DNA from: Francisella orientalis FNO12
GTDB lineage: Bacteria > Pseudomonadota > Gammaproteobacteria > Francisellales > Francisellaceae
Direction: 5' to 3'
NCBI RefSeq assembly: GCF_001042525.2
Contig: NZ_CP011921.2
Location: 930,001-994,000 of the forward strand
DNA: 64,000 nucleotides
The notes below the pieces were generated by a model. That model was not told the origin of the DNA. It did no database searches and saw nothing but the letters and a program-made list of their open reading frames with translations. A program made the position numbers and the translations under genes. The stretch's first letter is position 1; each line of letters opens with the position of its first letter. This document shows positions 20,712 to 32,008 of this stretch, piece after piece.

Positions 20712-21698
20712 ATGCAAAAACTTAAAGCTACATCGAAAACATTATTAATACTAGGATTAGGCACAACAATATTGGCATCATGCTCAAATGAGGATGATAA
20801 AAGCAATGTTGATCCACTAGAACTTTATAACAAAGTTACACAACTCGAAGCTGCTTTTGATGAACAATATGGTGATACTTTCAAATTACCAGAAAATGCT
20901 AAACAATGTACTACAAATATTACCAAAAACTCAGATGTATTTAAGTATATGGATAGCAGAACAGGTTATGATTATACAGATAATTCTCAATATGCCCAAA
21001 CAGCAAAAAAATTAGTAGATAGTCTAGATAATCTAATATACAAATTTAAAAATATTGGTTTTATTAAAGCTATAGAGAAAAGTGGTAAACACCCTGCTAT
21101 TATGTTCGACATTGATAACACTCTTGAGTTAACTTCTTTTAATGATGATTATCATAGCAAAGGTACTAAACCAACTCCATATATTACTGACTTTGTCAAA
21201 AAACAATGTTTTAAAGATGGAATTGATTGCTATTTTATAACTGCTAGGTATTGTAATACTGCCTCAGCAACTACTACTGCGAAATGGCTAAAAGATAATC
21301 TCAATCTTACAGATAATCAGATTGATAAGTATGTATTTTTATCAGGTTCGATTGAAAATAGCCTTTGTGCATCAAGTGCAAATGATAAAGTCGCTTATAA
21401 AGATTCATTTAGACAAGCCCTATCAGAGCAAAGAAATGTATATTGGCTTATGTCTATTGGTGATCAAATGACAGATTGGTACGGCTCTCATAGTGGTTTA
21501 AAAGTCAAATTCCCAAATCAGATATTCCAGAGTAATATAGTACCTAATAACTATGATAATCCTAGCAACTGTATGTTGATGACTGTTACCGCACCTACGC
21601 AAAGTTGCTATGATAAAATTAAATCAGGAATATTAGAGCATGGTACAATAAATTATTGTGAGAATTTCAAAGATAATAAATATTATAGTGGTAATTAG
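20712..21698 (+). CDS. HAD-superfamily acid phosphatase lipoprotein (subfamily IIIB)
   Basis: A 328-residue exported protein with a lipobox LASC (Cys24). The catalytic HAD motif I, FDIDNT, gives nucleophile Asp133 and acid/base Asp135. DCYFITARYC carries the motif II region and SIGDQMTDWYG motif III/IV. This matches the class B / IIIB acid phosphatases that release phosphate from organic phosphomonoesters outside the cytoplasm. The strong ribosome site AAGGAG sits nine bases before the ATG. The gene stands alone; physiological substrate unknown. Confidence 0.82.
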   Translation: MQKLKATSKTLLILGLGTTILASCSNEDDKSNVDPLELYNKVTQLEAAFDEQYGDTFKLPENAKQCTTNITKNSDVFKYMDSRTGYDYTDNSQYAQTAKKLVDSLDNLIYKFKNIGFIKAIEKSGKHPAIMFDIDNTLELTSFNDDYHSKGTKPTPYITDFVKKQCFKDGIDCYFITARYCNTASATTTAKWLKDNLNLTDNQIDKYVFLSGSIENSLCASSANDKVAYKDSFRQALSEQRNVYWLMSIGDQMTDWYGSHSGLKVKFPNQIFQSNIVPNNYDNPSNCMLMTVTAPTQSCYDKIKSGILEHGTINYCENFKDNKYYSGN

Positions 21699-21719
21699 AG
21701 TCTAAATTATTGTCAATTT

Positions 21720-22462
21720 CTAAGTCCAAATAGCGACTACTGCCATGATTGCAAAACCAATAATTACAAAACTATACTGTTTAGTATTACAACAGTCTTT
21801 CACGAGTACGGATCTATCTAAACCATGTAAAGTTCCCATATTATATATAAAGTACCTGCTGCTATAGCAGTAAATGTGGGCTCAATAAATGGGGTTGTGA
21901 CATAATTATGCGCAGCTTGTCCAAAGACTATTCCTAGTGGAGTCATTATTACAAATATTGTAAAAAGCATAAATCTCGTTATAAAGTTCATATTTGTTTT
22001 ATTTATATTTATAGCTAATGCAAAACTTGCTGCCCATTTATGTGCAATAATTGCCAAGAATATCACAAGTGCTACACTTAACTCTTCAGATAGACCTAAA
22101 GCTGCGCCTTCAAAGAAACTATGAATCGATAACATTATTGTTGCCATTATAGCCATAAAAGATAAGTTGCCTTTATTATTCTTTGATAATGCACCACCAA
22201 TATGTTCTAACAACAAGAAAAGTAAAATAGTTATCCCAGCTATCAAAAATGGAAATGGATAGTCTATATTTAGCTCTGCGAAATCTCCAGCTGAATCACT
22301 TAACATATGAATTAAACTAGCACCTAAAAACACTCCACTTGCTAAAGCTTCACCAATAGGAAAATGAAATCCATTTGGATTATTTGCTTTCTTTACAAAA
22401 GAAAATAATCCAGAGATTGCCGTTACAAATAAAATTACAAGTAAAATTGTTAATTGAAAATC
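21720..22462 (-). pseudogene. ZIP-family zinc transporter, broken
   Basis: The reverse frame between about 22462 and 21818 encodes GEALASGVFLGASLIHMLSD, HIGGA, HSFFEGAALGL and AHKWAASFAL, the paired metal-site helices of eukaryote-like ZIP transporters. A frameshift near 21845 cuts the frame at 21818, and the true C-terminus (HGLDRSVLVKDCC, then a last hydrophobic helix ending AVVAIWT) continues in another frame to 21720. No ATG, GTG or TTG start was found for the N-terminal helix that begins right after the neighbouring gene, so the start is also lost or non-standard. Confidence 0.82.
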
Positions 22463-22470
22463 ACTCTTCT

Positions 22471-23688
22471 TTAAGCCTCTTCATCATCTGACACAAACCA
22501 AGTAGGAAATGGATCTGCTAAATTGGTATATTTTTCTGGATTATCCCAGTAGTCATTTATTAAGCAATCATCTAGAGCAGCTTTTATTTGCTCATCTTTC
22601 ATCTCATCTTTTAAGCCAATAAAGACTATCTCTCGTCTTCTATCACCACTGATATCATTCCATCTATCTTTTAGCATCTGTTGAAATTCTGGAGTATTTG
22701 ACTATTGCTCTTTGTCCATGCTAGCCCACCATATACCAATGCCTTGATGTCTGACTAATGCACCTGCTTGAGAAACTTCTCCAACATAATCAGGTCTAGT
22801 AGCTAACCAAAAAAAACCTTTTGCTCTGACTACTCCCAGCCAGTCAACATTATCAAAAAAATTCATTATCTTGATAGGATCAAAAGGATTTATTGAGTGA
22901 TAAACAAAAGATCTAATGCCATATTCTTCCGTTTCTGGTACATGCTCTTTAAAATTATAAAGTTCTTTACTCCATAAAGGATGATTTTCAGCCTCTTCTA
23001 AGTTAAATTTTTTTGTATTTACAACTTCATTGATATCAACTTTTGAAAAATTTGTTTCGATTATTTCAGCATCAACATTTAGACCTTTGATTATAGATTT
23101 GACAGTCTCTTTTTCTGCTGTTGAGCACCCATTAATTTTGTTTAATATTATGACATTAGCAAACTCTATCTGCTCAACCATAAGATCAATTATAGCTCTA
23201 TCACCTTCATCATCTAAGCTTTCACCAGTATTTTTTAGATATTTACAAGAGCTGTAATGATTCATAAAATTAACACTATCGACTACCGTAACCATTGTAT
23301 CTATATAAGCAACATCTGCAAGACTCTTACCCTATTCATCTCTAAACTCAAAAGTTGTCGCAACAGGTAATGGTTCTGAGATACCAGTACTTTCAATAAT
23401 TAAATAATCATATTTTTGTGATTTTGCTAACTGCTCTACTTCTACTAACAAATCTTCACGCAGAGTACAGCAAATACAACCATCACTAAGCTCAACCATC
23501 TTTGCTTTAGTTTTTGAGATATGTGAATCATGATTTTTGATTAGCTCAGCATCAATATTTATTTCATTCATGTGATTAACAATCATAGCAATTTTTAAGC
23601 CATTACTATTATTGAGAATATTACTTAATAAAGTAATCTTACCGGCCCCTAGAAAGCCAGATAAAACTGTAACAGGTAATTTTTTCAT
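22471..23688 (-). pseudogene. COG0523 (CobW-like) zinc-responsive GTPase, broken
   Basis: A single frame of about 405 codons starts at ATG 23688 and is interrupted only by TAG at 23332-23334 and 22702-22704. It shows a G3E GTPase P-loop GFLGAGK, the metal-binding GCICCTLREDL, the guanine-specificity segment NVIILNKI, and a C-terminal CobW domain with GIRSFVYHSINPFDP and IGIWWASM. The P-loop reads GKI where GK[ST] is required, a further damaging change. COG0523 proteins under Zur control act as zinc metallochaperones. It is divergent from the Zur-like regulator. Confidence 0.88.
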
Positions 23689-23744
23689 ATATAGAGTTTT
23701 CTTGTAGTTAAATTTTGATTGATATAATATACAAACATACAATG

Positions 23745-23759
23745 TGTTATAATATAACA
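23745..23759. promoter_or_regulatory. Zur box
   Basis: TGTTATA-A-TATAACA is a perfect 7-1-7 palindrome in the divergent promoter region, 57 bases before the COG0523 start and 67 bases before the zur start. It matches the core of the enterobacterial Zur consensus (TGTTATANTATAACA). Binding by the adjacent regulator would control both directions. Confidence 0.75.
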
Positions 23760-23826
23760 TTTTATTAAATGATAAGAAATGAGTTATACTTTGTTGAGTA
23801 AATTAAACAAAGTTTGACTTCTATTA

Positions 23827-24255
23827 ATGAGTAAAAGTATACAAATAGCTAAAAATTTCTGTGAAAAGAATAAATACAGATTTACTAAACCTCGAGAACA
23901 AGTACTCCAAACTATTTATAATCAAGACACTCCCCTAAGTGCTTATGATATTTTAGAGATTCTTTCAGCAAAAAAACAAACAAATCCCCCTACTGTATAT
24001 AGAGCAATAGATTTTTGGTTAAAACATGGTTTTATCCATAGGATAGAAAGTCAAAATTGTTATGTAAAATGTAAAGAAAATCACAAGCATCAAGGCTTTG
24101 AAGTATTTGTTTGCCAAAATTGTGGTTTTGTTGATGAATCACATTTTTGTAATCTAGATATATTTAAAGAGTTTCAAAAACTTACCCCTTATCAAATTGA
24201 TAGTTGGAATCTTGAGTTAAGAGGATTATGCGATAAATGTCTCAATAAATGTTAG
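23827..24255 (+). CDS. zur: Fur-family zinc uptake regulator (Zur)
   Basis: A 142-residue Fur-superfamily repressor. The N-terminal winged helix contains FTKPREQVLQTI and NPPTVYRAIDFWLKHGFIHR. The structural zinc site is formed by two CxxC pairs (Cys96/Cys99 and Cys135/Cys138). I call it Zur, not Fur, because of the neighbouring COG0523 and ZIP genes and the Zur-type palindrome in its promoter. When loaded with zinc it should repress zinc acquisition. It remains intact although the two nearby target genes are dead. Confidence 0.85.
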   Translation: MSKSIQIAKNFCEKNKYRFTKPREQVLQTIYNQDTPLSAYDILEILSAKKQTNPPTVYRAIDFWLKHGFIHRIESQNCYVKCKENHKHQGFEVFVCQNCGFVDESHFCNLDIFKEFQKLTPYQIDSWNLELRGLCDKCLNKC

Positions 24256-24351
24256 TGTAATATTAGTTTTATAGTATTAAATTAATTATAATTACAACTT
24301 GTTCCAATATTATTAATACATCTAAAATTTTAACAATAAAAAGGATTTGTC

Positions 24352-25120
24352 ATGAAATTTCTACATTATAAGTATAATAATGATATTTATCCATGTATCT
24401 TATCAAAAGACATTTTATATAATATTAAAGATTTTGTATCAGATATTTCACCAAAAAATATTGTTAAACTTACTTCTACAATAAGTAATATTGATATAAA
24501 TACTTAACAAAAGGTATAAACAAAAATAATATATCTAGCTGCATTAATAACCCTGGAAAAATAGTCGCCATAGGAATGTATTATTTAGATCATTTAGAGC
24601 GAGTTAATTTTTTGGTGGACCTAAAATTAAACCAACTAATTTTATATTTTTTCAGAAACCTTCGAGTAGTATCATAGGACCTTACGATCCTATATATATT
24701 CCCAAAAACTGTAATAAACTAGATTATGAAAACGAACTTGCTGTTATTATTAGTAAACCTGCGAAAAATATCAAAATATCTGATGCCAATGAATACATAT
24801 CTGGATATTGCATAGCTAATGATGTTTCTGAAAGAGGACTGCAATTTCAACAACCTGGGCAATATAACATGGGTAAAAGCTGTGATTCTTTTTGCCCACC
24901 AGGACCTTACTTGGTTACTAAAGATGAAATTCGTCCAGATGATCTTTTTATAAAGACGAAAGTAAATAATCAAATTATGCAGAATGGTTCAACTAAAACA
25001 ATGATTTTTAAAATTCCAACATTAATAGCTAAATTAAGTGAATATTTTACCTTAGAAGCTGGAGATGTTATTTTAACAGGAACTCCTCAGGGAGTTCAGC
25101 TTGAAAATCAAATTCTTGGT
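24352..25120 (+). pseudogene. Fumarylacetoacetate hydrolase-family protein, decayed and truncated
   Basis: ATG 24352 follows an AAGGA ribosome site. The first frame ends at about 24507. Further pieces read KIVAIGMYYLDHLERV, FFQKPSSSIIGPYDPI, KLDYENELAVIIS, YCIANDVSERGLQ, CDSFCPPGPYLVT and GDVILTGTPQGVQ, in order as in FAH-domain hydrolases and isomerases. At least two frameshifts are needed to join them. The C-terminus is missing: after GTPQGVQLENQ the sequence no longer matches the family and enters a different, oppositely oriented pseudogene. Confidence 0.8.
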
Positions 25121-25941
25121 TTAGAAACTAGTTGTATAGCCAATACCTCCCTTGCTATTAGCATTCGTAGTTCCAAAATAGCCTTTTGTATTTGAGTTAA
25201 GTATAACAGCATTCAGAAGAATACTATCTGTTGCATATGATAGGTTTGCATTACCTCCTGATTGCATAAAATATAAACGGGTTAAAGTAGAAACATAATT
25301 TGATACAATATCAAAATTACCAAACATGACTACATAATTTGCTACATAACCAAAAATATTGCTCTCTGATAAATCTCCTACTGTTCTATACCATGAATAA
25401 GGAATTACGTGTGTTCCAGCGCCATCGTTATATACAGTAAGACTACCAAAAGCACTAATCCATTTAGATAATGTAGAAGCTACATATCCATCTATAAAAT
25501 AAGAAAAATCTTTAGTTTCTCCTTGATTGTGTATTGCATGAAGCCTATTCCAATCAATAAAAGCTGTTTTACCACCTGTATAAATATATCCATCCTCTAG
25601 TAAACCATCTTTTCAAGCTTGCATCATAAATAGAGGATGTCCTGTACGTTTAAGTGGATTTAGCATTGCATGTGAAAATACTTCATTAACCCTAAAACCA
25701 TTTAAAGATTTATATTTAAGATAAGATGTATTTAATTGACTATTTATCAAATCATCATAAGTGTAGGTTTTTATCTGATTAATTTTATTTTTATTTAATG
25801 ACTCTCCATACTGCATAGCCACATCATCAACTGTTTGTGTTAAATCTGAAGAATAATTATTTTGCTGCTCATTGCTTAAGTTATCAGAATACCCATTTAT
25901 AAAAAAATGATAGATAAAATAGGTACAGCGACTTTGTGCAT
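25121..25941 (-). pseudogene. Putative outer-membrane porin-like protein (LbtU/FslE-like), truncated
   Basis: On the reverse strand ATG 25941 begins a signal-peptide-like MHKVAVPILSIIFL, with a frameshift right after it. The frame then continues for some 260 codons, broken by TGA at 25613-25615 (MMQA-stop-KDG). The later part, with alternating aromatic and polar residues (YVASTLSKWISAFGSLTVY, FGNFDIVSNYVST, FMQSGGNANLSYAT, ILLNAVILNSNT), looks like beta-barrel strands and resembles the Francisella siderophore-porin family. The 3' half is missing at the deletion junction near 25,120. The family call is tentative. Confidence 0.55.
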
Positions 25942-25966
25942 TAGACAGCTCTATTAGGTAGTTATG

Positions 25967-26785
25967 TCAACTATTAACTAACATTATAATTAATATTATA
26001 ATCAAAAATATAAAGTATATAATATTCTGTATTATAGGAGTTATTTTAACTGATAATCTAGTACCTATAGGGACTCCAATTAGCGAACCTAAAATCATAC
26101 CGACTGTCGCAGGAATATATACATATCCCAGACATAATTTTGGTAGCATAGAATCTGAAAGACCTGTAACTATATATGTAATAGCTCCTAATAAAGCAAT
26201 AAAAGGTGTAACAGCCGCTGCTATTGCTGATGACTGACTCATAGTAAAATTTTTATGTTTTAAAAATGGCACAATCATAACACTAGAGCCAATACCAAGA
26301 AGTACAGCTATGGCACCAGTAAAGCCACCATAGATAATAGATAATGCCATCTTAGGCTCTATTCTCTGACTAATATTATTACTCTTGCTTTTTTTAGAAA
26401 ATGATTTAACAGCCCATTTGATAACTGCATAAATCAAAAATATTATAAAAAATATTTTTAGTACTTTACTTGATAAAAAACTTGCAAGTATCGCTCCTAA
26501 AATAGCCCCTATTATGACACCATATTTTATAGGAATAGCCACTCTCCATATTATATTATTGGCTCTATGATGCGAATATGTTGTAATAGTTGAAGTAAAT
26601 ATCATTACAAAAAGAGATGTAGCAACTGCTATATGCATGGCATTAGCACTAAAGCTAGGCTCATATACCGATATAAATACCATCATAAGTGGAACTATAG
26701 TTGACCCTCCACCAAGACCAAAAAGTCCCGAAAGAATACCAACGATCATCCCTGTGATGATAAAACAAACAGCTAGAAATAACAT
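25967..26785 (-). CDS. TauE/SafE-family sulfite/anion exporter
   Basis: A 272-residue inner-membrane protein with about eight hydrophobic segments and the internal duplication of the TauE/SafE family. The repeated glycine motif is seen as SGLFGLGGGSTIVPLM (near residue 20) and in weaker form as GFTGAIAVLLGIGSSVMIVPFL (near residue 155). Family members move sulfite, sulfoacetate and related anions; the substrate here is unknown. It stands alone, 48 bases downstream of pheT on the same strand. Confidence 0.87.
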   Translation of the reverse strand: MLFLAVCFIITGMIVGILSGLFGLGGGSTIVPLMMVFISVYEPSFSANAMHIAVATSLFVMIFTSTITTYSHHRANNIIWRVAIPIKYGVIIGAILGAILASFLSSKVLKIFFIIFLIYAVIKWAVKSFSKKSKSNNISQRIEPKMALSIIYGGFTGAIAVLLGIGSSVMIVPFLKHKNFTMSQSSAIAAAVTPFIALLGAITYIVTGLSDSMLPKLCLGYVYIPATVGMILGSLIGVPIGTRLSVKITPIIQNIIYFIFLIIILIIMLVNS

Positions 26786-26833
26786 TTACTCATCCTTTAG
26801 AGTATGACTATGTATTTTCATTCTAACATAAAA

Positions 26834-29206
26834 TTAAACTCTTTGTTCTGCGTTAAACTTATCTTTTAGAATAGATAAAGTAGAATCTGTAGCTTGGTTT
26901 ATAATTATATCATCTAAAGTTTTATCATTATCTTGGAAAAGCATGCTTAAAGCTATGCTCTTTCTTGTATTTTCGTCAGACTCATAGATATCAAAAATAC
27001 TTACATCTTTTAGTATGCTTATATTAAGGTCATTGATAGCTTTGATAATATCTCCAGCAAGTACAGATTTATCAACTAAGAATGATATATCTCTTGATAC
27101 AGATGGATATTTAGAAATTTTTTCAAAACTAGGTATTTTTTTGTTAACTAAAACATCTAAGTCTAACTCAAAAACTATAGGAACTTTTGCTTTGATTTGG
27201 AAAGTTTTTAAAACTGATGGATGAATTACACCAATAACACCAATCTTATTACCACTAGCAAGTATATAAGCTGATTGACCAGGATGTAGCCATTTAACAT
27301 CATCACACACTTCAAAGTTTAGATCGGTAATATCAGCACAGAGCGCTTCAATATCAGCTTTAACATCAAAAAAGTCTACTTTTTTTGTACTAGACCAGTT
27401 TGGATTTAGTAATTCTCCATAAGATAAACCCGTAATTCTATCAAGTTGAACTCTTTGATTATTCTCTAGTTTAAAACAAGCACCCTTCTCAAATATTCTT
27501 ATTCTATTTTGTTGACGTGATGTGTTTGCCTTAAATGAATTGATCAATCCAGGTATCAGAGATTGTCTCATTACAGATAAATCTTGAGAAATTGGATTTT
27601 TAATAGCTATACCCTTTTGCTCAAAGAAAAAATCAGCAAACTTAGGATCTATAAAGCTATAATTAATAGCTTCATGATAACCTCTATCAACTAATCTAGA
27701 GTTTAAAATGTCATAAGATTGCTTTGTTTCAGAAATATTTATCTTAGTTGCGGCATACTTAGGCATAGTTTCAGGTAGTTTTGAATAACCATATACACGA
27801 GCAACTTCTTCAATTAAATCTTCAGGTATTACCATATCAAAACGATATGAAGGAGGTGATACTTCTATACAGTTACTATCAAAGCTTGTTTCTACATCCA
27901 TGTGTAACGCTTTGAGAACTTCTGTTACATATTCTATACCAAAATCAGTTCCTAATACACGATTTAGTTTTTTAATAGAAAGAGTAATTTTGTTCTTTTT
28001 ATTTAACTTTTCTAAATCTTCTGATCCATAAATTGGAGCAACTTCGCCACCTGCAATTTCATTTATTAATTTGATAGCTATTTTCATCGCTTTTTTAGCT
28101 AATTGCGGATCAACTCCACGCTCAAATCTATGTGATGAATCAGTATGTAGATTATATTTACGTGCCTTACCAACAATTTTTTCTGGTACAAAGAATGCGC
28201 TTTCTAAGAATATATTAGTTGTGCTATCAGTTATTGATGAATCTAAACCTCCCATTACACCAGCTATAGCTAGAGCTTTTGAATCATCTGCTATTACTAG
28301 AGTATCTGACTGTAACTTAACTTCTGTTTCATCTAAAAGAGTTAGTTGTTCATTATTATCTGCATAGCGAACATTTATACTACCATCTAGCTTATCTAAA
28401 TCAAAAGCGTGCATTGGTTGGCCAGTTAGTAATAATACATAATTTGTTACATCTACAAAAAATGAAATACTTCCAATACTACTTCTTCTTAATTTTTCAA
28501 CCATCCATAATGGAGTTTGGACGTTATTATTTACATTTTTGATAATGCGACCATAATATGCATAACATGCGTCTGTTGCAGTAATGTTGACATTTTTAGT
28601 ATCAGTAATAGTTACTTTAGGCTCTAGTATTTCCAAATCTTTAAGTTCTGTTTTTGTAAGCGCAGAAACTTCGCGGGCTATACCATATACACTCAAACAA
28701 TCGGCTCTATTTGGAGTTAGATCAACTTCGATAATATTATCATCTAAATTTAGATACTTATTAATATCAACACCAATTGGGGCATCTGCAGGTAGATCCA
28801 TTAAGCCGTCTGCTTTTTCAGCTAAGCCAAGCTCTTCTTCTGAGCACATCATCCCAAAAGATTCTTGTCCTCTTAGCTTTGATTTTTTGATTTTAAAATC
28901 ACCTGGTAGAACAGCTCCAATTTTTGCAACTGGTGCTTTCATACCTTCATATATATTACTAGCACCACAAACTATAGTTAGAAACTCACCTTCTGCTACA
29001 TCTACAGTACAAATATTGAGCTTATCAGCATCAGGATGTTTATTGATAGTCTTGATCTGACCAACCACAGCACCACTGACTTTCTCTGAGACAACTGGTT
29101 CAATTGCATCTACTTCTAATCCAGCTAAAGTTAAAGTATCTGCCAAATTTTGGCTATTTTGAGTATCTCCTAGATATTCATTTAACCAATTATGTGAAAA
29201 TTTCAT
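26834..29206 (-). CDS. pheT: Phenylalanine-tRNA ligase beta subunit
   Basis: Beta subunit of the (alpha-beta)2 class II synthetase that charges tRNA-Phe. The 790-residue protein is full length. It begins MKFSHNWLNEYL, has the tRNA-binding domain with VVGQIKTINKHPDADKLNIC, the B3/B4 editing domain (DVTNYVLLLTGQPMHAFD), the B5 DNA-binding-like fold and a C-terminal ferredoxin-fold anticodon-binding domain (KYPSVSRDISFLVD). It lies 20 bases after pheS. Confidence 0.97.
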   Translation of the reverse strand: MKFSHNWLNEYLGDTQNSQNLADTLTLAGLEVDAIEPVVSEKVSGAVVGQIKTINKHPDADKLNICTVDVAEGEFLTIVCGASNIYEGMKAPVAKIGAVLPGDFKIKKSKLRGQESFGMMCSEEELGLAEKADGLMDLPADAPIGVDINKYLNLDDNIIEVDLTPNRADCLSVYGIAREVSALTKTELKDLEILEPKVTITDTKNVNITATDACYAYYGRIIKNVNNNVQTPLWMVEKLRRSSIGSISFFVDVTNYVLLLTGQPMHAFDLDKLDGSINVRYADNNEQLTLLDETEVKLQSDTLVIADDSKALAIAGVMGGLDSSITDSTTNIFLESAFFVPEKIVGKARKYNLHTDSSHRFERGVDPQLAKKAMKIAIKLINEIAGGEVAPIYGSEDLEKLNKKNKITLSIKKLNRVLGTDFGIEYVTEVLKALHMDVETSFDSNCIEVSPPSYRFDMVIPEDLIEEVARVYGYSKLPETMPKYAATKINISETKQSYDILNSRLVDRGYHEAINYSFIDPKFADFFFEQKGIAIKNPISQDLSVMRQSLIPGLINSFKANTSRQQNRIRIFEKGACFKLENNQRVQLDRITGLSYGELLNPNWSSTKKVDFFDVKADIEALCADITDLNFEVCDDVKWLHPGQSAYILASGNKIGVIGVIHPSVLKTFQIKAKVPIVFELDLDVLVNKKIPSFEKISKYPSVSRDISFLVDKSVLAGDIIKAINDLNISILKDVSIFDIYESDENTRKSIALSMLFQDNDKTLDDIIINQATDSTLSILKDKFNAEQRV

Positions 29207-29226
29207 TTATAAACCTCAAATAATAA

Positions 29227-30249
<1,023 letters not shown>

Positions 30250-30325
30250 TTATTTAAAAACTTGCAGATATTATAGACAAAAAAGATTTTTATTAGAATG
30301 TGGTAAGACAAACAATTTAAGAGTT

Positions 30326-31173
30326 TTAGTTAGTTTTTTTATTTAAGCCATATTTACTAATTATAAAAGCCCCTACAACACTTATTATTCCACCAACTAT
30401 TGATATATATGCTTCTGTTTCTTCCAAGAAAATCCAACCTAAAAATAAAGAAATAATAGGCATAAAATATAACGAGCTAATAGCAACTGTTGTAGGAATA
30501 TTTCTAAAAGCATAACCCAAAAATAAATAGCCTAATGCTCCAGGAAATACTCCTATATAAATTACAACAAAGATACTTGTAAAATTTGCAGTAGATAATT
30601 CTGCATAAGCCTCATTAGAATATACCATCAACATAATCGTGCCAAACCAAATATAATAGGTAATAGCTTCAATTGGGTGAAACTTTATAAATAAACTTTT
30701 CTGGAAAACTGAGTAAATGGCACCTGAAAAACAAGCTCCTTAAACTAAGCAAATACCAATAAACTCAAATGAGGTATCATTCTTTGAACAAAAAATTACT
30801 GCAGCACCTATAATGGCTAAGACAAATCCAAAAATACCATACTTATTAATTTTTTCACCCCAGAATATAAATGCAAATACAGCTACAATTATAGGAGCCT
30901 GAGCTATAATAAAATTAGCACTAGATGCCGTAATTCTAGATTCTCCTAAATTTAACAGTACATTATATGCAAGAAACCAAAGAAGCCTAAAATAGCAAAT
31001 CTCAACAAATCTTTTAAATTAGGCTTAGTTTTATTTTTTTGTCTAACAAATATTATAAGCATAACAATACTAGCTATACCATATCTAGCTAATGATAAGC
31101 CTCCAGCACTAAATCCATTTAGCATCAAATAACGTATTCCGATAAAAGCTGTTGACCACATTGTTATAGTCAT
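30326..31173 (-). pseudogene. EamA/DMT-superfamily transporter, broken
   Basis: The first 73 codons from ATG 31173 (MWSTAFIGIRYLMLNGFSAG) match the first EamA helices. A frameshift near 30985 then moves to NVLLNLGESRITASSANF and FAFIFWGEKINKYGI, followed by TAA at 30740-30742. The second EamA repeat follows (PGALGYLFLGYAFRNIPTT, FLGWIFLEETEAY) to 30326. It would have been a ten-helix drug/metabolite exporter of about 280 residues. The first helix may already be shortened by the fusion with the upstream POT remnant. Confidence 0.85.
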
Positions 31174-31812
31174 AATCTTGGATCATTTTATTAAGTTTTT
31201 TGCCAATTATAAAAGCAATTATTGCAAAAACTATCGCAACTAAAGAAACTTAGCCAAATAATTCCAGGTATTTATGAAAACTACTTATCGTCATTTGAAT
31301 ATCAAAGCCTTTTGACTCATCATACTGTATACCACTTGAAACTACTTGAGCAATTGTCGTACCAATCTTAATACCAATAGCTGATGTTATAAACCATGTT
31401 CCCATAGCAAAGCCAGTTACCCTTTGATGTAATAATTTAGCCATTAAAGACAATCCTAGAGCTGAGATTAATAATTCACCAGCTGAGAAAAACACTGTTA
31501 TTGCTAAAACTTCCCAAAGTATACTAACTTTAGCTGTAGGGTCATTAATCATACAAACTAAAAACATACTACCATATGCTAAACCACAGAATAGGATTCC
31601 CAAAGCAAACTTAAATGGTAAGCTAAAATCTTTCGCCCCTAGCTTTGTATATATAAAAGCTAATATCGGGGACAATATAATTACACCAGCAGTATTTAAA
31701 ACTGATGCATACTCTGAGGATTAACACTATAACCAAATAAATTTAAATTAACATGATGTACGTTAAACAAGAAAAATGGGGTTGATTTCTGATATTCATC
31801 AATTTTATCCAT
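31174..31812 (-). pseudogene. POT-family peptide transporter, C-terminal remnant
   Basis: From ATG 31812 the frame gives EYQKSTPFFLFNVHHVNL and NPQSMHQF before a frameshift near 31720. The main piece (31675-31250) contains SPILAFIYTKLGAKDFSLP and FKFALGILFCGLAYGSMFL, then GFAMGTWFITSAIG, the late part of proton-dependent oligopeptide transporters. TAA at 31250-31252 interrupts the last helix, which reads on as VSLVAIVFAIIAFIIGKKL. The N-terminal half of the transporter, including the ExxER region, is missing. Confidence 0.8.
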
Positions 31813-32008
31813 AGTAATTTTATTTTAAATTTGATTATAACTAGTATCGACCGGTATGATAAGAAAAATTTCTAACTCAAAGTAGAATTTTGATTGTTTA
31901 ATTATTATTTTAAATATCGAGTTTTACTCAGGATAAATTATTTTTAACCTAAACTAATTTAGCAATGGTGATATCATATATAATAAATACAGATCTTAAA
32001 TTCATAAT

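Noticed and set aside
22471-23688. Amber suppression, because the COG0523 gene is broken only by two TAG codons in one frame
   Set aside because: The P-loop Thr is also lost (GKI), the neighbouring ZIP gene is frameshifted, and other genes carry TGA and TAA stops, so ordinary decay is simpler.
31840-31870. ACCGGT-centred palindrome between the POT and GPH remnants
   Set aside because: Only the six-base core is symmetric; it is too short and isolated between pseudogenes to support a role.
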